64,000 nucleotides of DNA from Pseudoxanthomonas suwonensis (lineage in GTDB: Bacteria; Pseudomonadota; Gammaproteobacteria; Xanthomonadales; Xanthomonadaceae): contig NZ_PDWP01000001.1 of NCBI RefSeq assembly GCF_010093235.1, forward strand, positions 124,001 through 188,000, read 5' to 3'. Numbering within the stretch: the stretch's first letter is position 1; every line of letters begins with the position of its first letter. Under the pieces are notes generated by a model. The model was given only the letters and a program-made list of their open reading frames with translations. It was not told where the DNA came from and did not search any database. The translations under genes and the position numbers were made by a program. Shown one piece after another: positions 20,603-29,033 of the stretch.

Positions 20603-21469
20603 ATGGACTGGGCCAGCCTGTCCGCATTCGTCGCCGTCGCCGACCGCGGCGGCTTCTCCGCGGCCGCCGAACAGCTGCACCTGACCCAGCCTGCAGTAAG
20701 CAAACGCATCGCCCAGCTGGAGCAGGACCTGGACGTGCGCTTGTTCGACCGGCTGGGCCGCCAGGTGGTGCTGACCGAGGCCGGGCGCCTGCTGCTGCCG
20801 CGCGCGCGGCAGATGCTGGCCGAAGCCGACGCGGCGCGGCGCGCACTGCAGGACCTCGGCCAGGACATCGGCGGCCGCCTGAGCCTGGCCACCAGCCACC
20901 ACATCGGCCTGCACCGGCTGCCGGCGCTGCTGCGCCGCTTCACCGCGCTGCATCCGCGGGTGGCGCTGGATATCCGCTTCATGGATTCGGAGCAGGCCTA
21001 CGCGCAGGTGCTGGGCGGCGATGCGGAGCTGGCGGTGACCACGCTCGGCCCCACCGAGGCGCCGCTGCTGGCGACGCCGGTATGGGACGACCCGCTGCGC
21101 TTCGTGGTGGCGCCGGACCATCCGCTGGCACGGATGGCGAAGGTGGGACTGGCCGATATCGCAGCGCACCCGGCGGTACTGCCGGATCCAGGCACCTTCA
21201 CCCACCGCATCATCGCCGGGACTTTCGCCCGCCGCGGGCTGTCGCTGCAGCTGCGCCTGACCACCAACTACATGGAGACCATCAAGATGCTGGTCTCGGT
21301 CGGCCTGGCCTGGAGCGCGCTGCCGCAGACCATGCTCGACGCGCAGGTGCAGGTGCTGCCGGTCCAGGGCGTGCAGCTTTCACGGCAGCTCGGTTACGTC
21401 GTGCATGGCGGGCGCACGCTGTCGCGGGCGGCGCAGGCGTTCATCGCGTTGTTGCGCGGGGATTCGTGA
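20603..21469 (+). CDS. LysR-family transcriptional regulator, likely of leuC-leuD
   Basis: 288 residues: N-terminal winged helix-turn-helix (residues ~1-60, [20 protein letters not shown], then [12 protein letters not shown]) and a periplasmic-binding-like effector domain ([20 protein letters not shown] onward). The ATG at 20603 has GGAG six bases upstream. Divergent orientation next to leuC is the classic layout of a LysR regulator and its target, with a leucine-pathway intermediate as plausible co-inducer; that is inference from position. The last codons and TGA lie inside a 7-bp tandem repeat, so the C-terminus (LLRGDS) may vary between strains. Confidence 0.88.
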   Translation: MDWASLSAFVAVADRGGFSAAAEQLHLTQPAVSKRIAQLEQDLDVRLFDRLGRQVVLTEAGRLLLPRARQMLAEADAARRALQDLGQDIGGRLSLATSHHIGLHRLPALLRRFTALHPRVALDIRFMDSEQAYAQVLGGDAELAVTTLGPTEAPLLATPVWDDPLRFVVAPDHPLARMAKVGLADIAAHPAVLPDPGTFTHRIIAGTFARRGLSLQLRLTTNYMETIKMLVSVGLAWSALPQTMLDAQVQVLPVQGVQLSRQLGYVVHGGRTLSRAAQAFIALLRGDS

Positions 21470-21516
21470 TTCGTGATTCGTGATTCGTGATTCGTGATTC
21501 GTGATTGGTGATTGGC
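21461..21516. repeat. Heptanucleotide tandem array GATTCGT
   Basis: Six perfect head-to-tail copies of GATTCGT (21461-21502) followed by two degenerate ones, GATTGGT and GATTGGC. The array begins inside the lysR coding region and supplies its stop codon. The same unit flanks the four-helix-bundle gene at 48.5-48.9 kb. Such arrays expand and contract by slippage. Confidence 0.85.
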
Positions 21517-21550
21517 CGGGATGATGGCGCTGGCCGACGGCAAGCAAAGA

Positions 21551-21659
21551 TGTAGCCCGGGTAAGCGAAGCGCACCCGGGTTCCCCTCTCCCGGGGAGAA
21601 AGGTGCTTCGTGCGGGCGCACCCGGGGCGTAGCCGAAGCAGCGGCATTGCTTCGGCTAC
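21551..21659. repeat. REP-like palindromic intergenic sequences
   Basis: Two hairpins. First: CCCGGGT (21556-21562) and ACCCGGG (21574-21580) enclosing AAGCGAAGCGC. Second: GTAGCCGAAGCA (21629-21640) and TGCTTCGGCTAC (21648-21659), a perfect 12-bp stem. The text GTAGCCCGGGTAAGCGAAGC belongs to a palindromic type I recall as repeated in many gammaproteobacterial and xanthomonad genomes. Placed between the convergent lysR and RND genes, the second hairpin could also terminate transcription. The rest of the 202-bp spacer shows no gene. Confidence 0.6.
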
Positions 21660-21671
21660 ACCGTCCCGCCG

Positions 21672-24600
21672 TCAGGCCGTCGCCTCTTCCGGCCTGACCC
21701 GGAACCAGGCCGCGTACAGCGCCGGCAGGAACAGCAGGGTCAGCGCGGTGGCCACGATCAGGCCGCCCATGATCGCCACCGCCATCGAGCCGTAGAACGC
21801 GCTGCGCGACAGCGGGATCATCGCCAGCACCGCGGTGAGCGCGGTCAGCACGATCGGGCGGAAGCGGCGTACCGTGGCGTCGACGATCGCGTGCCAGCGG
21901 TCGTGGCCGGCGGCGATGTCCTGCTCGATCTGGTCGACCAGGATCACCGAGTTGCGCATCACCATGCCGGCCAGCGCGATCGTGCCGAGCAGGGCCACGA
22001 AACCGAACGGCATGCGGAACAGCAGCAGGAACCAGGTGGCGCCAATCAGGCCCAGCGGCGCGGTCACCAGCACCATCAGCGTGCGCGAGAAGCTCCGCAG
22101 CTGCACCATCAGCAGGGTGGTGACCACGAACAGGAACAACGGCATGCCGGCCTTGATCGAGTTCTGGCCGCGCGCCGAGTCCTCCACCGAGCCGCCCACC
22201 TGCAGCAGGTAACCGGCCGGCATCGAGGCGCGGATCTCCTCCAGGGTCGGATCGATCTGCGCGGTGACCGCCGCCGGCAGCAGCTCGTCGCCGATGTCCG
22301 CGCGCACGGTGATCGTCGGCAGCCGGTCGCGGTGCCAGATGATCCCCTCCTCGAAGGTCTGGCGGATGCGTGCCACCTGCGACAGCGCCACGCTGCCGCC
22401 GTCGCCGGTGGGGATGGCCAGGCTGCCCAGCAGTTCCAGCTGCTCGCGGTCGCCGGCGCCACCGCGCAGCATGATCCCGACCAGCTCGTTGCCCTCGCGG
22501 AAGGTGCTGGCGGTGTAGCCGGACAGCTGCGCGCTGAGGAACTGCGCCAGCTGGGCGCTGTTGACGCCCAGCGCGCGGGCGCGGTCCTGGTCGATTTCCA
22601 GGCGCACCACCTTGCTCGGCTCGTCCCAGTCCAGGTTGACGTTGGTGGTGTGCGGGTTGGCGCGCACCTTCTCCGCGACCTTGCGCGCGATCGCGCGCAC
22701 CTGGTCGATGTGCTCGCCGGAAACGCGGAACTGCACTGGGTAGCCCACCGGCGGGCCGTTCTCCAGCCGGGTCACGCGCATCTGCAGCTCCGGGAACTGC
22801 GGCGCCACCTCGCGCAGCAGCCAGTTGCGCAGTTCCTCGCGTGCCCGGATGTCGCGCGCGAGCACCACGAACTGGCTGAAGTTGGTCGCCGGCAACTGCT
22901 GGTCCAGCGGCAGGTAGAAGCGCGGCGAACCGGTACCGACGTAGGCCACGTAGTTGCGGATGTCCTCGCGCGTCTGCAGCAGCGCTTCCAGCTTCTTCGC
23001 CTGGGCCTCGGTGGAGCGCAGCGACACGCCCTCGGCCAGTTCGATGTCGACCATCAGCTCCGGCCGGGTCGAGTCCGGGAAGAACTGCTGCGGCACGAAG
23101 CGGAACATCAGCAGCGACAGCACGAACAGGCCGACGGTCGCGCCGATCACCAGCCAGCGCCGGCGCAGGCAGGCGTCCAGCAGGCGACGGAAGCGCTGGT
23201 AGAACGGGCGCTGGTAAGGATCATGGTGGTGGCCGTCGATCGGCGCCGGCGCCAGCAGGGCCGCGTACTGCGGCCAGCGGTCGGCCAGCCGCTCGCGGAA
23301 GGCGCGGCGGCGCGCGGCCAGGCTGCCGGGCCTGGGCGGCTGCGGATGCGCCAGGTCAGGCAGCATCTTGTCGCCCAGGTACGGGATGAACAGGACCGCG
23401 GCGATCCACGACACCAGCAGGGCGATGGTCACCACCTGGAACAGCGAGCGGGTGTACTCGCCGGTGCTCGAGGCGGCGGTGGCGATCGGCAGGAAGCCGG
23501 CGGCGGTGATCAGGGTGCCGGTGAGCATCGGGAACGCGGTGGACTCCCAGGCGAAACTGGCCGCGCGCAGGCGATCGAAGCCCTGCTCCATCTTGATGGC
23601 CATCATCTCCACCGCGATGATCGCGTCGTCCACCAGCAGGCCCAGGGCCAGCACCAGCGCGCCCAGCGAGATCTTGTGCAGGCCGATGCCGAAGTAGTTC
23701 ATCACCGCGAAGGTCATCGCCAGCACCAGCGGAATCGACACCGCCACCACCAGTCCGGTGCGGAAGCCCAGCGAGAAGAAACTGACCAGCAGCACGATGG
23801 TCACCGCCTCGGCCAGCACGCGCACGAACTCGCCCACCGAGTCGCGTACCGCCTCGGGCTGGTCGGAGACCTTGCGCAGCTCCATGCCCGCCGGCAGCTG
23901 CTCCTGCAGCCGCGCGAACTCGGCCTCCAGGGCATCGCCCAGGCGCAGGATATGGCCGCCGTCGCGCATGGCCACGGCGATGCCGATCGCGTCCTGGCCC
24001 ATGAAGCGCATCCGCGGCGAGGCCGGATCGGCGAAGCCGCGGGTGACCGTGGCCACGTCCTGCAGGCGGATCGTGCGGCCGTTGGCGCGGATCGGGAACG
24101 CGCGGATCTCGTCGAGGGTGCGGAAGGAACCGTCCACGCGCAGCTGCACGCGCTCGCCGGGAGTCTCGTAGAAGCCCGCCGGCACCACCGCGTTCTGGCC
24201 TTCCAGCGCCTGCTGCACGGCCTGCAGCGGGATGCCCAGGGTGGCCAGGCGCGCGTTGTCGATCTCGATCCAGACCTTCTCGTCCTGCAGGCCGATCAGC
24301 TCGACCTTGCCTACGTCGGCCACCCGCTGCAGCTCCAGCTGGATGCGGTCGGCGTAGTCCTTGAGGATGGCGTAGTCGAAGCCCTCGCCGGTCAGGGCGT
24401 AGATGTTGCCGAAGGTGTCGCCGAACTCGTCGTTGAAGAACGGACCGACCACGCCTTCCGGGAGCGTGGCGCGGATGTCGCCGACCTTCTTGCGCACCTG
24501 GTAGAACAGGTCCGGCACGTCCTTCGAACGCATCGAATCGCGGGCCATGAAGATCACCTGCGACTCGCCCGGGCGCGAATAGCTGCGCACGAACTCGTAC

Positions 24601-24836
24601 TTGCCGGTGTTCATCACCGCCTTCTCGATGCGTTCGGTGACCTGCTGCGAGACTTCCTCGGCGGTAGCGCCCGGCCACAGGGTCTGCACCACCATGGCCT
24701 TGAAGGTGAACGGCGGGTCCTCGCTCTGGCCCAGGCGCAGGTAGGACCAGGTGCCGATCACCGCCAGCGCGATCATCGCGTACAGCACCAGCCCGCGGTT
24801 GTGCAGCGCCCACTCGGAGACGTTGAAGCGGCGCAT
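21672..24836 (-). CDS. RND-superfamily efflux pump inner-membrane permease
   Basis: Proton-driven drug or solute exporter of 1054 residues, the usual HAE1-type size. One N-terminal helix (NRGLVLYAMIALAVIGTWSY) is followed by a large periplasmic loop, a helix bundle, a second loop and a second bundle. The proton-relay aspartates are in LGLLVDDAIIAVEMM. The second half repeats the topology (FLFVVTTLLMVQLRSFSR and ALLGTIALAGMVMRNSVILV). Forms an operon with the adaptor gene 3 bp upstream. Outer-membrane partner may be TolC (27.6 kb). Substrates unknown; divergence from a TetR regulator suggests induction by a toxic compound. Confidence 0.94.
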   Translation of the reverse strand: MRRFNVSEWALHNRGLVLYAMIALAVIGTWSYLRLGQSEDPPFTFKAMVVQTLWPGATAEEVSQQVTERIEKAVMNTGKYEFVRSYSRPGESQVIFMARDSMRSKDVPDLFYQVRKKVGDIRATLPEGVVGPFFNDEFGDTFGNIYALTGEGFDYAILKDYADRIQLELQRVADVGKVELIGLQDEKVWIEIDNARLATLGIPLQAVQQALEGQNAVVPAGFYETPGERVQLRVDGSFRTLDEIRAFPIRANGRTIRLQDVATVTRGFADPASPRMRFMGQDAIGIAVAMRDGGHILRLGDALEAEFARLQEQLPAGMELRKVSDQPEAVRDSVGEFVRVLAEAVTIVLLVSFFSLGFRTGLVVAVSIPLVLAMTFAVMNYFGIGLHKISLGALVLALGLLVDDAIIAVEMMAIKMEQGFDRLRAASFAWESTAFPMLTGTLITAAGFLPIATAASSTGEYTRSLFQVVTIALLVSWIAAVLFIPYLGDKMLPDLAHPQPPRPGSLAARRRAFRERLADRWPQYAALLAPAPIDGHHHDPYQRPFYQRFRRLLDACLRRRWLVIGATVGLFVLSLLMFRFVPQQFFPDSTRPELMVDIELAEGVSLRSTEAQAKKLEALLQTREDIRNYVAYVGTGSPRFYLPLDQQLPATNFSQFVVLARDIRAREELRNWLLREVAPQFPELQMRVTRLENGPPVGYPVQFRVSGEHIDQVRAIARKVAEKVRANPHTTNVNLDWDEPSKVVRLEIDQDRARALGVNSAQLAQFLSAQLSGYTASTFREGNELVGIMLRGGAGDREQLELLGSLAIPTGDGGSVALSQVARIRQTFEEGIIWHRDRLPTITVRADIGDELLPAAVTAQIDPTLEEIRASMPAGYLLQVGGSVEDSARGQNSIKAGMPLFLFVVTTLLMVQLRSFSRTLMVLVTAPLGLIGATWFLLLFRMPFGFVALLGTIALAGMVMRNSVILVDQIEQDIAAGHDRWHAIVDATVRRFRPIVLTALTAVLAMIPLSRSAFYGSMAVAIMGGLIVATALTLLFLPALYAAWFRVRPEEATA

Positions 24837-24839
24837 GGC

Positions 24840-25961
24840 TCAGTCCGCCTTCGGCTTGGCGGCGGCCGCGGCCACCGGCCGGTTGGCGCGGTCCACCGGG
24901 ACCACCTCCTCGCCCTCGCGCAGCAGGTGGCCGCCGGCGGCGACCACCCAGTCCCCGGCGCGCAGCCCGCCGCGCACGTCCACCGACTCGCTGCCCAGCG
25001 GGCCGTGCTCGACCGGCACCGGCACCGCCTTGCCTTCGCGCACCGCCCAGACCACGGGTTTGCCATCCGCGCCCTGCTGCAGCGCCGACAGCGGCACCTG
25101 CAGGCCGGCCCCGGCATCGCCACGACCCAGGAACACCCGCGCGCTCTGGCCCAGGGCCACGTCGCCGGCCACCGCGGCGTCCAGCGCCACGCGCACGGCG
25201 TAGCTGCGGGTCTGCGGATCGGCGGCCGGGGCCAGCTCGCGGATCCGCGCCGGCAGGCGCTGGCCCGGGCGGCTCCACAGTTCGACCTCGGCCGGGTCGC
25301 CGACCTTGAACTGGCCGATGCGGTCTTCCGGCAGGTCGATCGCCACCTCGCGCCCGCCATCGGCCGCCAGCATGAAAATGGTCTGGCCCGCCGCCACCAC
25401 CTGGCCGACCTCGGCCTGGCGGCTGGCGATCACGCCGGCATGCGGCGCACGCAGGGTGGTGTAGGCGGACTGGTTGCGGGTGACCTCCCACTGCGCGCGT
25501 GCGGCATCGGCCTGCCCGGCGGCGGCCTTGTAGGCCGCTTCCTGCGCCTCGTAGGCCGAACGGCTGACCAGCTGCTGTCCGACCAGTTGTGCATAGCGGT
25601 CCAGCTCGCCCTTCAGGCGCACGCGCTCGGCCTCGGCCGCGGCGTACTGCGCCCGCGCGGCGCGCGCCTGCAGCGCCTGGTCGCCCGGATCCAGCTCGGC
25701 CAGCGCCTGGCCTTCGGCCACGCGCGCGCCGGCGTCGACGCGCCGGGCCACCAGTTCGCCGCCGATGCGGAAGGCCAGCGGGCTCTCCTCGCGGGCACGC
25801 ACTTCGCCCGGGAACGCCAGCCCGGCGCTTCCACCGGCCGGCTGCGGCTGCACCACCCATACCGGACGCGCGGCTTGCGGTGCTTCGTCGCCATTGCCGC
25901 AACCGGCCAGCGCGATCGCCACGATCGCCGCCAGCACTCCATACCTGACCCTTCCCTGCAT
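24840..25961 (-). CDS. RND efflux periplasmic adaptor (membrane fusion) lipoprotein
   Basis: Links the RND permease to an outer-membrane channel. 373 residues from ATG at 25961. Lipoprotein signal with lipobox LAGC (residues ~18-21). Barrel-sandwich halves frame an alpha-hairpin: RAREESPLAFRIGGELVARR, coiled coil from RAARAQYAAAEAERVRLK, then LRAPHAGVIASRQAEVGQVV. Beta-barrel and membrane-proximal domains follow, ending in an Ala/Lys-rich tail. An in-frame ATG at 26048 would read through the operator region and overlap tetR, so it is rejected. First gene of the pump operon. Confidence 0.93.
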   Translation of the reverse strand: MQGRVRYGVLAAIVAIALAGCGNGDEAPQAARPVWVVQPQPAGGSAGLAFPGEVRAREESPLAFRIGGELVARRVDAGARVAEGQALAELDPGDQALQARAARAQYAAAEAERVRLKGELDRYAQLVGQQLVSRSAYEAQEAAYKAAAGQADAARAQWEVTRNQSAYTTLRAPHAGVIASRQAEVGQVVAAGQTIFMLAADGGREVAIDLPEDRIGQFKVGDPAEVELWSRPGQRLPARIRELAPAADPQTRSYAVRVALDAAVAGDVALGQSARVFLGRGDAGAGLQVPLSALQQGADGKPVVWAVREGKAVPVPVEHGPLGSESVDVRGGLRAGDWVVAAGGHLLREGEEVVPVDRANRPVAAAAAKPKAD

Positions 25962-26046
25962 CGGAGCAGCTCCGTCCCGTAGATGGAAAATAGTGAACCG
26001 GGCGGTATGGTATAAATAGAAAACCAAGTAGTCTAGTATTACCACC
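25962..26046. promoter_or_regulatory. Divergent promoter/operator region of the RND pump and tetR
   Basis: 85 bp between start codons, with an A/T-rich stretch at 26005-26042. TGGTATAAATAG on the top strand (26009-26020) and TGGTAATACTAG on the bottom strand (from 26045 down) form an imperfect inverted repeat ending just before the tetR ATG. This is the expected site for the TetR dimer, controlling both genes. Exact hexamers not assigned. Confidence 0.55.
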
Positions 26047-26703
26047 ATGACCCGTCAGACCTCGCCGGCCAGCGTTCCGGCTCCCGTCCGCAATCCGGGC
26101 CCGGGCCGCCCCAAGGACCTGGCCAAGCGCGCCGCGATCCTCGATGCGGCCAAGCGCATGTTCCTGGAGCAGGGCTACCAGGGCGTGAGCATGGACCAGA
26201 TCGCCGCGGCCGCAGGCGTTTCCAAGCTCACGGTCTACAGCCATTTCGGCGACAAGGAGACGCTGTTCTCCGAGGCCATTGCCGCCAAGTGCCGCGAGGT
26301 GCTGCCGGACGAGCTGCTGCTGAACCCGCCGGAAGGCCCGCTGCGTGCGCAGCTGGTGGCCATCGGGCATGCCTTCTTCACCCTGATCAGCAGCGAGGAA
26401 GCGCTGCGCATCCACCGCATGATGAACACCGGCACCGGCGAGGAGGCCCTGCGCCTGCTGTTCTGGAACGCCGGCCCGCGGCGGGTCCAGGACGTGTTCG
26501 CCCAGTTCCTGCAGGCCCGGGTGGACGAGGGCCAGCTGCGGATCGACGACGTGCCGCTGGCCGCCTCCCAGTTCTTCAGCCTGCTCAAGGGGGAGCTGTA
26601 CTCGCGGATGTCCTGCGGGCTGTGCGGTGCGCCGGCCCCCGAGCAGCTCGCCCGGCACCTGGAGGCGACCGCCGACTTCTTCCTGCGCGCCTATGCCGCC
26701 TGA
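26047..26703 (+). CDS. TetR-family repressor of the RND pump
   Basis: 218 residues. The N-terminal helix-turn-helix occupies about residues 27-75 (RAAILDAAKRMFLEQGYQGV, then VSKLTVYSHFGDKETLFS), preceded by a Pro-rich arm. The C-terminal ligand domain has LRIHRMMNTGTG and three cysteines near the end (MSCGLCGA region). Resembles AcrR/TtgR-like local repressors with a C-terminal TetR_C domain. Divergence from the pump operon indicates direct autoregulation and pump repression; inducer unknown. Confidence 0.9.
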   Translation: MTRQTSPASVPAPVRNPGPGRPKDLAKRAAILDAAKRMFLEQGYQGVSMDQIAAAAGVSKLTVYSHFGDKETLFSEAIAAKCREVLPDELLLNPPEGPLRAQLVAIGHAFFTLISSEEALRIHRMMNTGTGEEALRLLFWNAGPRRVQDVFAQFLQARVDEGQLRIDDVPLAASQFFSLLKGELYSRMSCGLCGAPAPEQLARHLEATADFFLRAYAA

Positions 26704-26841
26704 ACAGGCGCGCACGGCGCCGGTGGTCTCGGTGACTTCCGGCACTGAGCGCCCCCCGGCGCGCGCGGCCATCCTCTCTGCGCCGGCCCGGGTCCCCGCG
26801 GTAGTAGAATGCCCGGCCTCCCGCGCCTTGTGATAGCAGCC

Positions 26842-27504
26842 ATGACGATCGATTACGCCCTTGCCCGCGAACTGATGGTGGAACAGCAGGTCCGACCCTG
26901 GGAGGTCCTGGACGCCGCCGTGCTGGACGTGATCGGCCGCCTGCCGCGCGAGGCCTTCGTGCCGGAGGCCCAGCGCGCCCTGGCCTACGCCGACATCGAG
27001 CTCCCGCTGGGCCACGGCGCCCGGATGATGAAGCCGGTGGTCGAGGGCCGCATGCTGCAGGCCCTGGCCCTGCAGCCCGGCGACAGCGTGCTGGAAGTGG
27101 GCACAGGCAGCGGCTATTCGACCGCCTGCCTGGCCGCGATGGCCCGCGAGGTCGTCAGCATCGAACTGGTGCCGGAACTAGCCACGGCCGCGCGTGCGCG
27201 CCTGGACGCCACCGGCCTGGGCACCAACGTCCGCATCGAGACCGCCGACGCCCTGCACTACGCGCCGACCCGCCAGTTCGACGCGGTCTGCGTGACCGGC
27301 GCCGTCGACACGGTCCCGGCCCGTTTCCTGGAGTGGCTGCGCCCGGGCGGCCGCCTGTTCGTGGTCCGTGGCCGCGCGCCGGTGATGGAAGCCGTGCTGC
27401 TGCGCCACACCGGCGATGTCAACTCGCCGGCCGTTGAATCGTTGTTCGAGACCGAGCTCGAGTACCTGCGTGGCGCCGAGCCGGCCCCGCAGTTCAGTTT
27501 CTGA
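26842..27504 (+). CDS. pcm: Protein-L-isoaspartate O-methyltransferase family protein
   Basis: SAM-dependent methyltransferase that repairs isoaspartyl residues. 220 residues. The glycine loop is VLEVGTGSGYSTACLAAMA (about residues 86-104). The PCMT signature is degenerate: MMKPVVEGRMLQAL replaces the usual ISQP text, so activity on isoaspartate is not certain. The ATG at 26842 is preferred; 26809 is in frame but falls on the -10-like TAGAAT (26805-26810). tolC follows 94 bp downstream, a pairing common in proteobacteria. Confidence 0.85.
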   Translation: MTIDYALARELMVEQQVRPWEVLDAAVLDVIGRLPREAFVPEAQRALAYADIELPLGHGARMMKPVVEGRMLQALALQPGDSVLEVGTGSGYSTACLAAMAREVVSIELVPELATAARARLDATGLGTNVRIETADALHYAPTRQFDAVCVTGAVDTVPARFLEWLRPGGRLFVVRGRAPVMEAVLLRHTGDVNSPAVESLFETELEYLRGAEPAPQFSF

Positions 27505-27598
27505 CCGCAATGCCCCGCGGGGCAGCGGTCCGATCCGGATATCCCCACGACGGCCCGGGCATGGACCCGGGCCCAACATGAAGATAAGGAAGCCGCTG

Positions 27599-28966
27599 AT
27601 GATCCGCCGTTCCCTCGCCCTGGCCCTGGCGGCCGCACTGGTCCCCGTCACCGCCAGCGCCGCCGACCTGCTGCAGACCTACGAAATGGCCCGCAACGGC
27701 GACCCGACGCTGGCGATCGCCGAATCGAACACCCTCATCACCAAGGAAGGCCGGGTCCAGGCGCGCGCGGCGCTGCTGCCGCAGGTCAACGGCTCCGCCA
27801 GCCTCACCCGCTCGCGCACCGAGCGCGATGGCCGTCCCGGCACCATCGAAAGGACCTCCCGCAGCTACGGCCTGCGCGCTTCGCAGACGCTGTTCAACTG
27901 GGGCGACTTCTCCACCCTGCGCGCCGAGCGCACGCTCAGCGCCGCCGCCGACCAGGACCTGGCCGCCGCCGGCGACGACCTGATGGTGCGCACCGCCGCC
28001 GCCTACTTCGACGTACTGGTGGCGATCGAGTCCCTGGCCGCCGCCGAGACCAACGAGGCCGCCGGCAAGCGCCAGTTCGACTACGCCGACAAGCGCCTGG
28101 AAGTGGGCCTGGCCCCGATCACCGACGTGCACGAGGCCCGCGCCCAGTACGACGAGGCCCGCGCCAACACCATCCTCGCCCGCAACGCCCTGCAGGACGC
28201 CTACCAGGCGCTGGCCGAGCTGACCGGGCAGCCGGTGCGCGACCTGCGCGCCCTGCCGGCCGACTTCCGCCCGGAGCTGCCGAGCCTGCGCAGCGACGCC
28301 GACGCCTGGGTGGCCGCCGCGATCGAGCGCAATCCCAGCCTGCGCTCGGCCGAGCTGCGTGCCCAGGCCGCGGACCAGAGCGTGGAAACCGCCCGTGCCG
28401 GCCACTACCCCACCCTGGCGCTCAACGCCGACTGGGGCAAGGACGCGGCCTGGGGCGACATCGACAACCTCACCGGCGCCGGCAACGGCGAAAGCACCGG
28501 CAGCAGCATCGGCATCACCCTGACCGTGCCGATCTTCTCCGGCGGCGCGACCCAGTCCCGCGTGCGCCAGGCCGTCGCCCAGCGCGATATCGCCCAGGAC
28601 CAGTACGAGCAGCAGCGCCGCGCCCTGGACCGCAACACCCGCAACCTCTACCAGGCGCTGGTCGCCGGCGTGAGCGAGGTCGAGGCCCGCCGCCTGGCCG
28701 TGGTCTCCGCGCAGAGCGCCTACGAGGCTTCGCAGGTCGGCCTGGAGGTCGGCACCCGCACCGTGCTGGACGTGGTCCAGAACCAGCGCACGCTGTTCCA
28801 GGCGCAGGTCGAGTACGCGCGCTCCAAGTACAACTTCCTGCTCAACCGCCTGCTGCTGTCGCAGGCCACCGGCGAGCTGGACGTGGATGCGCTGCGCCAG
28901 GTCAACGCCCTGCTGACGGTGGACGCCGAGGCCCAGCTGCAGGATCCGTCGATCCTGCGGCAGTAA
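27599..28966 (+). CDS. tolC: TolC-family outer-membrane channel
   Basis: Trimeric outer-membrane/periplasmic exit duct for RND and ABC exporters and type I secretion. 455 residues. ATG at 27599 has AAGGAAG six bases upstream and gives a clean signal peptide (RRSLALALAAALVPVTASAA). Two internally repeated OEP halves are visible: DLLQTYEMARNGDP with AYFDVLVAIESLAAAE, and SSIGITLTVPIFSGGATQSR with VGLEVGTRTVLDVV. An ATG at 27578 is less likely. A strong bidirectional terminator follows. Confidence 0.93.
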   Translation: MIRRSLALALAAALVPVTASAADLLQTYEMARNGDPTLAIAESNTLITKEGRVQARAALLPQVNGSASLTRSRTERDGRPGTIERTSRSYGLRASQTLFNWGDFSTLRAERTLSAAADQDLAAAGDDLMVRTAAAYFDVLVAIESLAAAETNEAAGKRQFDYADKRLEVGLAPITDVHEARAQYDEARANTILARNALQDAYQALAELTGQPVRDLRALPADFRPELPSLRSDADAWVAAAIERNPSLRSAELRAQAADQSVETARAGHYPTLALNADWGKDAAWGDIDNLTGAGNGESTGSSIGITLTVPIFSGGATQSRVRQAVAQRDIAQDQYEQQRRALDRNTRNLYQALVAGVSEVEARRLAVVSAQSAYEASQVGLEVGTRTVLDVVQNQRTLFQAQVEYARSKYNFLLNRLLLSQATGELDVDALRQVNALLTVDAEAQLQDPSILRQ

Positions 28967-28989
28967 GCCCCCGCTCCGCGCCGCACGAC

Positions 28990-29021
28990 GGGAAGGCCGC
29001 CTCCGGGCGGCCTTCCCTTTT
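28990..29021. terminator. Intrinsic terminator between tolC and waaA
   Basis: Perfect 12-bp stem, GGGAAGGCCGCC (28990-29001) and GGCGGCCTTCCC (29006-29017), loop TCCG, then TTTT. Placed between convergent genes; the T run serves tolC. Confidence 0.9.
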
Positions 29022-29033
29022 CCGGCCTCTGGC

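Noticed and set aside
21461..21516. CRISPR-like repeat array
   Set aside because: Seven-bp head-to-tail units without spacers; no cas genes in the window.
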